Shown here: in pieces, positions 39,601 to 51,200 of the stretch
How positions within the stretch are numbered: position 1 is the first letter of the stretch
Layout: each line of letters starts with the position of its first letter
DNA from: Lampris incognitus
Lineage: Eukaryota > Chordata > Actinopteri > Lampriformes > Lampridae
DNA length: 64,000 bases
Direction: 5' to 3'
Assembly (NCBI RefSeq): GCF_029633865.1
Contig: NC_079230.1
Coordinates: 35,619,405 to 35,683,404 of the forward strand
The notes under the pieces: model-generated
Database searches by the model: none
The model's input: the letters and a program-made list of their open reading frames with translations, nothing else
What the model was told of the DNA's origin: nothing
Translations under genes and position numbers: made by a program

Positions 39601-42169
39601 TCCCTCACGCCTCTGGGCGCACGCGCTTCCGATGACCTCGCGGTCTCACCGTCCCACTTCTGACACCAATGTAGCGAATTAAGGGGGCAGCCCTTGACCG
39701 CCACAACCGGGACACGAACCCGTGTCTCCCACTCCGCAAGCGACAACGTTAACTAGTTGACTAAAGGGTCTGACCCGTTAGTCAAGGACCAACGTGTCTA
39801 CTTATCCATGCATGTTACAGTACATTAGGAAAGAAGTTCCCCACTATGTCAGCCTCATCCCAACTTTTAATTGGGATGAGGCTGACATAGTGAACAGAAA
39901 ACATTAAATATTTATATTAACTGTGAACATTAATATAAAGTTAACAGAGAACATAGTGAACAGGGAACATTTAATATTTATATTAACTGTGAACATTAAT
40001 ATAAATATTATATATTAATCTACCTGATCTCCAGTCAGTAACAGTAACAAACCACACAGACTAAATGAAGTGCACAAGGAGTATGGCTCTGCCAGCCACT
40101 ATGTCATCCCACTCCACTGTATTGTCACCTGCTTCCGGTGTGGGAAGATGGTGGCGCAAATTCACGTTTGTGGCGGCCTCAACCAGTACCGTCCATGCCG
40201 CGTCTAAGTTTGTTTTGTCTTCGTTTGATGGCTGGGAGAGCTGGCGTTGGATCGGCTGGGGGAGTTTGGTCTGCTGCGTCCTGTGGGCCCAGGGACTATG
40301 ACCCCGCCTGGAGCTGCACCGGAGGAGGAAACACCGAGGGCGGTCTGACAGGATGTGGACGCGGGGCAGGCTAACCTAACTGCTAGCCCATGCAGACCAG
40401 CAGTTCCGGTAACACCGAGGACGGTCTGGCAGCAGTTTCGCCTAGCATTGACTGTGGTGTTTTTAGTGGAGTGTGGGGAGGTGTGTCGAAGGTGTCTGGC
40501 TAGGAGAGCTGGCATTGAATTGGCTGGGGAAGCCTGGTCTGCTGCATCTGCTGAAGCGGGGCAGGCTAAGCTAATTGCTAGCCATGCAGACTGGCAGTTC
40601 CGACAGTCATCCTGGCTGGCGTTCTTTCTCTGGACAGTGGAGTTTTTGGACTGTGTTGCACTGAGTGGACTGTGTTGTCAACGCTTTGTGTTTTTTTTTT
40701 TTTTTTTTTTTTTGCTTCGTTCTCTCTGTTTTTGCATGTTTTTGGTGGTGTTGTTTTTGGGATTTTTTGGGATGTGTGTTTTTGTCTTTTGAGTCGCACT
40801 GCTGTGGGCTGGGGGAAATGGAATTGCGTTTCTTTTGTGTATGCAAGTGCATGAAAGAAATTACAATAAATTGGTCCTGATTCCTGTATGGTTGTCAGTA
40901 GCTCACAAGTTGTTTTCTTTTTTCCAGGAAAAGCAATATATCGACTTTTGCTTGGTTTAAGGAAGAATGAATTCAAGTTACTATATTCCCTCCAGTGCTA
41001 AAGAACACCGACAGAAGCTTTTATGACATCCCATTCTAAATCCATAGGCATTAATATGTTGGTCCCTCTTTGCAGCTATAATAGCTTCCACTCTTCTGGG
41101 AAGGCTTTCCACAAGATTTTGGAGTGTGTCTGTGGGAATTTTTGCCCATTCATCCAGAAGAGCATTTGTGAGGTCAAGGCACTGATGTTGGACAAGGAAG
41201 ACCTGGCTCGCAATCTCTGTTCTAGTTCATCCCAAAGGTGTTCAATGGGGTTGAGGTCAGGGCTCTGTGCATGCCAGTCAAGTTCTTCCACACCAAACTC
41301 ACCCAACCATGTCTTAATGAACCTTGCTTTGTCCACTGGGGCACAGTCATGCTGGAACAGAAAAGGGCCCTCCCCAAACTGTTCCCACAAAGTCTTGATA
41401 TGCTGAAGCATTAAGATTTCCCTTCACTGGAACTAAGGGGCCTAGCCCAACCCCTGAAAAACAACCCCATACCATTATCCTTCCTCCACCAAACTTTACA
41501 GTTGGCGCAATGCAGTCAGGCAGGTAGTGTTCTCCTGGCATCCGCCAAACCCAGACTTGTCCATCAGACTGCCAGACAGAGAAGCGTGATTCATCACTCC
41601 ACAGAACATGTTTCCACTGCTCCAGAGTCCATTGGCAGCATGCTTTACACCACTCCATCCGACGCTTGGCATTGTGCTTGGTGATGTAAGGCTTGCATGC
41701 AGCTGCTCGGCCATGGAAACCCATTCCATGAAGCCCCCTGCGCAGTTTTTGTGCTGATGTTAATGCCAGAGGAAGTTTGGAGCTCTGCAGTTATTGAGTC
41801 AACAGAGCATGTGCGACTTTTACACACTATGCGCCTCAGCACTCATTGACCCCGCTGTGTGACTTTACGTGGTCTACAGCTTCGTGGCTGAGTTGCTGTT
41901 GTTTATAAATCCTTCCACTTTTCAATAATACCACTTACAGTTGACCGTGGAATATCTAGCAGGAAAGAAATGTCATGAACTGACTTATTGCAAAGGTGGC
42001 ATCCTATGACAATACCACACTTGAATTCACTGAGCTGTTCAAAACGACCCATTCTTTCACAAATGTTTGTAAATGCAGACTGCATTGCTAGCTGCTGGAT
42101 TTTATACACCTGTGGCAATGAGTCTGAATGAAACACCTGAATTCAGTAATTAAGAGGTGTATCCCAATG

Positions 42170-42228
<59 letters not shown>

Positions 42229-45200
42229 ATATATATATATTGCAGACTTCCATTTCAGTCTTCAGTCGGGTCTTAATGGCAGAGAGGTGGTCTGTGCTGA
42301 TGTACTGTGTTTTGAACCTCGGGTCCAGAAATGATGTGGCGTCCAAAAGCTCCTGGGTGTCAGGGTCACTATATTTGTCATTGAGGTATGTTAGAACTTT
42401 TGTTTTAATTGACCTGGATAGGTCAGTGTCCTCATCATCTTCAGCCAGGACTGATGGGAGTGTGCATTTAAATTCTGGAGTGATTCTGAATTGCTGGTTC
42501 ATCTAGTATAGAGTAAGTATCATCTTTCTTGCTTAAGAAGTTGCTATTTCTCTTATTCCAGCTGCTTGAGTATTAGTCCTTTTCTCTATACATCTGCTGC
42601 TGGTTCCTAGTGGGATCTTATTCTAGCTGTAGCTGTCTTATTCTATTTACTTACTTGTCTTATTTACTTAATCTAGCTGTAGCTGTTTTTTCACCTAGTG
42701 TGCCCTTAAATATTTCTTGTTGCCTAGCTGTTTTGACTTAGTTATCCTTTTATCTTATAAATATATTCCTTGGTAACTTGTCGTTTGCAGTTTTAATAGT
42801 ATTGTGTGAGGTTTGATAGAATTTTACATATGTGTCCTGTTTCTGGGCAATTAGCCTATTTTCAGTGTACCTCTTTGGCCAATTGGCTGTTAAGTGGCCA
42901 GGGTGTGGCCTGCACTCATGGCAGACAATTAGGAATCAGTGTTCTTTAAATCACTGCTGCTACATGGAAGCATTAGCTTCCAAGCATCAGGCAAACAAGC
43001 CTAGGTTGAATGAAGGCTAGCGTGAACAAAGGCAAGTGCGACTTTTTCAAGCCAAGGCTTCATCAAGCACAGACTGCTCTTTTTAGATCCGGTCAGTTAT
43101 CTGTATTTTGTGTACCTAGTATAGACTATGTGTTTCCTTCGCATTCCTGTCCTTTCCTCTTTCCGGGGCTGGCATAGACGTTGGGTCACTCCTAGGTGCT
43201 GTGACCCTACCAATCTCATCTATCCCACTCTCTCCACTCACATTGAGCAAGTGGTGACAGCAGGGCTCTGGAATTGCCAGTCTGCAGTGGTGAAAGCTGA
43301 GTTTATCTCAGGCTACGCATCCTTGCTCTCCCTCAACTTTGTTGCTCTAACTGAGACCTGGCTCATGCCAGAAAACACTACCACACCCGCAGCTCTGTCT
43401 GATGTGTACACTTTTTCTCACACTCCCGGAGCTGGGAGGCGGGGTGGTGGTACTGGCCTGCTAATCTTCCTGAAAGGGGAATACTCTCTAGTTTCCATTC
43501 CACAATTTTCTCCGCCCTCTTTTGAATTTCCTGCTGTTACTGTCTCTTATCCAGTCAAACTCACCATCGTGGTTGTGTACTGCCCACCAAGCCCCCTTGG
43601 TCAGTTTCTGGAGGAGCTTGACACACTTGTCTCGCACTTCCCTGTTGATGACTCTGCACTTATCCTTCTCGGTGACTTCAACATCCACACTAACAAGCTA
43701 CATCCTCTTCTCTCTTTCCTCTCTCCTTTGACCTTCAGCTCTCACCCTCTCCTGCTACCCACAAGGCCGGCAACCAGCTGGACCTTATCTTTACTAGACA
43801 CTGTCCTATTTCCAATCTCTCTGTTACTCCCCTCCAGTTCTCTGACCACTATTTCATGTCCTTCTCTCTCTCCCTCTCTTCACCCCCCTCAACCCCTTCC
43901 CCTACCCACATGGTTTCCACCCGTAGACACCTCCGCTCTCTCTCCGCCACTGATCTTTCTTCCTCTGTTACCTCTATCCTCCCTACAACTGAATCTTTCT
44001 CTCTCCTACCCCCTGACACTGCTACTGATCTTCTCTCTACCCTCTCCTCTTCTCTAGGCAATCTCTGTCCCCTCACCTCCAGGCCTGCACGCCCAACTCC
44101 ACCTGCCCCTTGGCTGACCGACTCAGTACGTACTGACAGACAGAACCTGAGAGTGGCAGAGCGCAAATGGAGAAAAGGCAAACTCCCAGAGCACCTTCTC
44201 AACTTCCAGCCTCTTCTTTCCACTTTCTCCTCCTCCCTTTCTGCTGCTAAGGCTGCCTTCTTTCGCTCTAAAGTCCTATCCTCTGCCTCTAATCCTAAGA
44301 AACTCTTTGAAACCTTCTCTAGACTTCTTCAACCCCCACCTCCTCCTCCTACTTCCACCCTTCTCCCTGATGACTTCGCTAACTTCTTTGACAAGAAGGT
44401 AAACGACATCAGATCCTCCTTTTCTCACCACCCGGTTAGTGCTGCTTGCACTATCCCACCCTCTGCACCCTCCCTCACCTCTCCACATCCCACCCTATCC
44501 CACCTCGCTCCCCTCTCCCCCGACGAGGTTCTAAACCTCATCCCATCCAATCGCCCCACCACATGCTCCCTTGACCCAGTCCCCTCCTCTTTTTGTCAGT
44601 CTATAGCACCTGAACTCCTTCCTTATCTAACCCACCTCATCAACACCTCCCTCCAGGCAGGATGCTTTCCATCTGCCTTCAAGAGTCACCCCCCTTCTTA
44701 GGAAACCATCACTTAACCCCTCTGATGTCAAAAACTACAGACCCGTTTCCCTTTTACCCTTTCTATCCAAAAATTTCGAACATGCTTTCTTTAACCAACT
44801 TTCTTTGTACCTCCACCAGATCAACCTCCTGGACCCCAACCAGTCTGGGTTCAGGGTGGGTCACTCGTCAGAGACGGCCCTCCTTGCATTGACAGAATTG
44901 CTGCACTCTGCGAGAGCAAACTCTCTCTCCTCTGCCCTGATACTCCTGGACCTGTCAGCTGTGTTTGGCACAGTGAACCACCAGATCCTCCTCTGTACCC
45001 TCGAGGGGCTGGGTGTCACAGGCCCTGCACTCTCAATGTTTGCAACCTAACTGATGGGTTGCTCCTACCAGGTGACATGGAGGGGATCTGTGTCGGAGCC
45101 TCGCAGACTGACTACAGGCGTTCCACAGGGTTCGGTTCTGGGTCCTCTCCTATTCTCCCTGTACACGACATCCCTGGGTTCTCTTATTCGCTCACATGAC

Positions 45201-48200
45201 TTCTCTTATCATTGTTATGCCGATGACACCCGGCTGATCTTGTCCTTTCCTCCCTCTGACACACAAGTAGAGACACATGCTGCATGCTTGTCTGGCATCT
45301 CAAGAGTGGATGGCGGCACACCACCTGAAGCTCAATCTGGACAAGACAGAGCTGATGTCCCTCCCGGGGAAAGGTTGCCCGCACTGAGACCTGGCCATCA
45401 CCATTGACAACACTGTGGTGATGCCAACTCGGACTGTGAGGAATCTGGGTGTGATCCTGGATGACCAAAGGTCATTTGCTGAAAACGTTGGATTGGTTGC
45501 TCGCTCCTGCAGATTTCTCCTCTATAACATCAGGAAGATTCGCCTATTCCTCACTGACGAGACGGCACAGGTGCTCATCCAGGCTCTGGTCATCTCCTGG
45601 CTGGACTACGGCAACTCCCCCCTTGCTGGCATCCCGGCGTCGGCAATCAGACCTCTGGAGCTTGTTCAGAAAGCTGCAGCTCATCTGGTGTTCAACCGCT
45701 CTAAGCTCTCCCACACAACTCCCCTTCTCATGTCCCTACACTGGCTCCCAGTAGCTGTTCGCATCCAGTTTAAGACTCTGGTGCTAGCCTACAGGGCAGT
45801 GAAAGGAACAGCTCCTTCCTATCTCCAGGGCCATGGTCAAGCCCTACACCCCTGCCCGACCACTTCGCTCAGAGGCCCTTGCCTTCTGATCGACCCAGTC
45901 ACGGCTCTTTTCTGTCCTGGCCCCACAGGTGTGGAATGAACTCCCCACTGATGTCAGGACAGCGGAGTTGCTGCCCATCTTTCGGCGCAGGTTGAAAACT
46001 CACCTCCTCAAGAACTAATACCCTGTTACTTGTTCTTAGCACTTATTGTATTCACTCATTTAAAAAAATTAAAAAAATATCTTTCTTGAACTTTTACTTT
46101 AGCACTGGTTTTGCTCTTAGATGCTTGTTTAGATGCACTTATGACCTCTGATGACTAGTAGTTCTCCTGATTTCCTACGTTAAATGCACTTATTGTAAGT
46201 CGCTTTGGATAAAAGCATCGGCTAAATGACTGTAATGTAATGTGGCCAGACGATGGAGAATTGGCCTGTGGTAGGAGATGATGACATACTCCTCTCATTT
46301 CTTTGGATCCCCATCTCGTTGGGCACTCAGTTATGAGGGTGTACTGAGTAAGCTTGAGCTCCCTCTGTGCCTCAGTCACTGCTGCCTTCTTCTTCCAGCT
46401 GTGGGAGAAGGGCCCGACCCGCTTCTAGCACCACCCTTTTGCTCTTCACACACTGTCATCTTCCACTGGTTTTTCTGAAAGAAATGGGAAAAAAAAGATA
46501 GTGTACTTTATACAATTTAAGTTGTGTGTTACAACGCTATCAAAAGCAAAAGCAAAAACATCCAGCTAGGATTATACCACTGAGCTGAGAATGTCCCCAC
46601 TGACACAGCGGCCGGGGAAGGGAAGAAATCCCACATTGAACAGGTCCTGGTTAAGTGTGGTTATCCTAATTGGGCGTTTGTCAAAGCCAGGAAGACGCCT
46701 AAGCAGTGCACCAGTCAATGGAGAGGAAAAGAACAACAACTACCCAAGTGTAAACCAGTAGTGATTCTGTATGTGGTGGGGGTGTCGGAAAAGCTGACAC
46801 TTGTATTTTCAAAACATCGCATCTCTGTTGCTTTCAAACCCCAAAACATGCTGTACCAGAAGTTGGTCCACTGCAAGGATTGGGTCCCCTGGCACAAACA
46901 GAGCAATATAGTTTACCCTGTTAAGTGCCAGGAGGATTGCCATGACTTGTACGTTGGGGAAACTAAACAGACGCTGGCCAAGAGGATGAAACAACACAGG
47001 AGAGCTAACATGTCAGGCCAGGACTCCACAGTCTACACCATCTACAGGCCAGTGGCCACTCTTTCAAGGATGACGATGTGCACAGCCTTAATAGGGAGGA
47101 ACGCTGGTTTGAACGGGGAGTCAAAGAGGCCATCTATATGAAGAGGGAACAACCATCCCTCAACCGAGGGGAGGTCTAAGAGCACATCTGTCACCATCTT
47201 ACAATGCTGTGATTGCAACTATTCCCCAATCCTCTGTGAACAGTACACATGGCCATTGTAACTAGTTAATGGTCACACCCATATTTGCATATGAAACTGG
47301 TCATTGGTTTGGGTGGTTATGCCACTGTATTGTTTATAAGGGTGGGGATACCTGCAGTCACTGTATTGTTTATAAGGGTGGGGATACCTGCAGTCAGGTG
47401 AGACTGAAGAGGTCACTTAGATGATGGTAAAATGTTTCTCTCAATAAATATTTTATCTAGATGAACTGATTCAACCTTCTTTGAGACTCTTGATAGGGTT
47501 CTGCTGTACAGCTTGACCACATTTGGGTGTCTAGAAAAGTGCTTTATTAATGCTATGGTTATTATTATTATTTCTTTCGTGTTTCCTGTTTTACATCCTG
47601 TAGAGCCTGGTCCAAACTTTGGACCTGAGGCACTACAGTGCAGATGTCACTTGATTGACAGTACTCGGCGTAATATGTGGGCTGTTCCGAGTAGGGCGCT
47701 CTTCTGGACTGCGTGAATGTTGATGTTGCCTGGGATATGGTTGGTGAATAATAATAATATTATTATTATCATTATGTCATTGGTAGTAGTGGAAAAGCTC
47801 TGCTTTTTTTAGCTCCGCTGCGACTCTCAGCCTGCACATTTTATACAGCTCTAGTATGGCAACCTGGCTAAAATATGTGTGGGATGGCATGCTATACAGT
47901 TTATCAAATGTCTTTACCAAAGCCGGCCTAAGTCATCATGTTGAGGGCATCATATCTTTCACTATGAAATCCGCTATCACCTGAGTAATTTTGCGGTGCC
48001 GTTTTGAATCTCAGAATCACTCATATGGAGATATACTCTCAAACATTTCAGTCAGTGATCCCTGCCAGGTGGTATACAGCCTGTTTGACACACTGTTGGG
48101 TGGGTTTTTAGCCATGCAGTTGTCATACATGTATGTTTGTCTGGCTGTTGCACTGCTGTGGGCTGGGGGAAACGGCATTTCGTTTCACTTCATGTGCGCA

Positions 48201-51200
48201 AGAACATGAGGTGAAATGTCAAAGTGTCCCTGATTCCTGATACGTGGCCTTGTGATGCTTTCTTAAATGCTGAGCCAGGTTTGTAGTGTTGCCCGTGTTG
48301 CAGCTATGGTAGCAAGACACGTTCTGCACAATACCTGACACTGTGCAGCATCTTCTTACCTACATACAAAATAGGTCCAGACAGCTGGCATACTGCTCCT
48401 CTTTGACACGAAAGTCGCATCTTCAGTGTTCGGTTCTGCCGAGGCCATTTTTACAGGATGGTAACGTTACTGCTAGAATCAAAGCGTAGTGTGGCAAGTT
48501 GTTTTCTTCATTTACTGCTCTCACTTCCATGTCACTTGAGTGTAGGGTAGTGTGTATATATGTGAACCTCACATGGCCACGTGTTTCCAACCCTCTGATT
48601 GGTTACATTGGGAAAAAAAACCCAAAAAAACCCCACTTGTTTTAATTGCAGCCTTTGCGATTTGGAAATTGTGTTCTATTACATTGCGATGTCATATGAA
48701 TTCGATTAATCATTCAGCCCTAGTTGCAACAGCGGATCATCCATTTCCATTTCTTCCTGTCCTCTACATCTCCCTCTGTCACACTCATTCTTAATCCTGT
48801 CCATCTTTGTCACTCCCAATGAGAATTTTAGCATCTTCAACTCTGCTACCTCCAGCTCTGCCTACTGTCTTTTTTGTCAGTGCCACTGTCTCCAAACCAT
48901 ACAACATAGCTGGTCTCAGTACTCACTCTTGTAAAATGTTCCTTACATTGTTGCTGGTACCCTTCTATTGCAAACCACTCCTGACAGTCTTCCCCACACA
49001 CTCCAGCCTGCCTGAACTCTCTTCTTCACCTCTCTTCCGCACTCCCCATTACTTTGAACAACTGCTACTGTTGGCCAACAGTAGCAGTGGTGCTGTTGTT
49101 GTTAACCCGGGCCTCGACCAATCTGGTATGGAAATCTGATTTGTGATCTGCATATTTGATTTGACAAAGATTTTACACCGATTGCCCTTTCTGATGCAAT
49201 CATCCCCATTTATCTGTGTTTGGGACCAAGAATGCATTGGCTTGTGAATCCTCGGTGGCTGGGTTAGCACACCTTCAACCACCCAGGGGGAAACTTACAA
49301 ATCATATTAGTCCATGGGCCAGAGCCCAAAATTTCCTATTTCGGTACACTCAAGGTGGCAAAACTTACTTATAATTTTTGAAAGGATCCATGTCTGTAGA
49401 TGATATTTTGGTATGATAACAATTCCTGAGTGGCAGCTGTATCACAGTTATCAGCTCATGAAGTTAACCACCCCCTAAAGTAAATTGCATTTTAGACGCT
49501 GGTGCATATCCTGGTTTAGCCTCATGGTCAGGACATTTTTCAATGTTCTATAATATTGTCTTTGGTATCATTTTAAAGGGGACCTTCTTAGCTTTCATTC
49601 AAGCCCTGTTGTGGATATTTCTCACAAATATAGAGGTCACTTGAGCTCTTCAACCCGTCAATAACACACATCTTTCTGCAATGTTCGCCTAAACTATATA
49701 CTTTCTTTTAGCCCTGTGGCATCTAGGAATATCAGGGACACAAAACACAAAAACTGGAATACTCACAGGACTGTAAAGATTCAGGAAATGTATAATATAC
49801 CCATACTATTTCATTGTGTGAGGTGATTGTGAACCTTAAATTAGAAGGGCATTATTACTAAGAAACTAACTAGACCAAAGCCAGTTAGTCCATGGGTCAG
49901 ACCAGATATCGATATCACCCAAGGTGACACAACTTCACTGGTGCCATTTTATTTGGTACACTAACAGAAGTAAAATAATACATGATAACCTTTCCAAATG
50001 AGCAGCTATTTCATTTTTCTTTCAGGAAACCTGTTTCTGTGCCTCTCACGATTGTGTATTTGCCCAGATTTTTACAAATATAGCATTTCAACACCCCTGG
50101 TACTGATTAGCCTAGCTTAAACTCTGGGACAGTTCTTAGTTGGCCAACAACCAAGGATAACCAGTACTGTGTACTTCCATTCATTGTGCTAAGCTAGGCT
50201 AACGTGCAGCCAGATAGCTTTCTACTAAACACATATAGAGGAAACTGGTATCTATCTTCTTGTCTCACTCTGGAGAAGATTGTAAGCTAATTTCCCATAA
50301 TGTTAGCATGTTCTTTTAATGTATATGTTAATATGATTAGTTAAAGTGGCTACGAGGAACTTTCATCTTGTGTTGATTTTAGCGGCCTCATGTGGACAAA
50401 ATACAGCTGTTGCATAGCAACTAGGTAATGTATCTATTTGTGGCTATGTAAGATAAATAATGGTAATATGACGCTGGTGACGCAAAGTAAACTTTGTTTT
50501 AGTAGTGTTCATACACCTAAGTTACATGTATTTGTTTGTATGTGGCAGGTGAAAACTGACTAAATATGGCCACTGGTGAACAAGCAAGTTTTTACCCAAT
50601 ACCAAAGCGCCCACGGGTGGAGTGCATTATCCACTGTTCTGATGATACAGATAAGCTGGTTTCACTACAGTGTCGACTCATGGAGAACTCTGCTCAGGGC
50701 AGCTCAGATACGAAATCATGCACCAGTTTTGAAACTGGCAAAAGACATTCCTGAGGGACAGATTCCAGCAATCTACTACCACAGAAAGTGTCGCAGTATC
50801 TTCACTATGAAGCAAATTCTTGATGGCCTCCTTGCAAAAGAAAAGAAAAGTTGTGTCTCTGCTGAAGAGAAACAATCTAAGAGAGTAGCTCGACATGCTC
50901 CAAGTACATCTAGGACTTATGATGCAGAGTGCATATTTTGTCAGAAAAACAGCAAATATTCCAAGAGACAGAATACGAGAGAAGTACTGGTGCAGTGTCG
51001 AGAACTGCGAGCTGATGCAAAGACCAGGAGTGCAGCCACAAAGAAAAGGGACAGCAGAATCCTTGCCATTGTGAGTAGAGACCTTGTAGCAGCTGAAGGG
51101 CACTACCACAGGTCATGCTATAGACTTTACACCAAAGAAGAGGTTTCCAAAGGAGAGGTTGCCAGCAATGAAGATGATGATGCTGCAGCCCAGTATGAAG

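Noticed and set aside
42503..43127. Possible separate gene between the hAT and L2 pieces
   Set aside because: Only a 62-codon frame with no motif; more likely the LINE 5' UTR.
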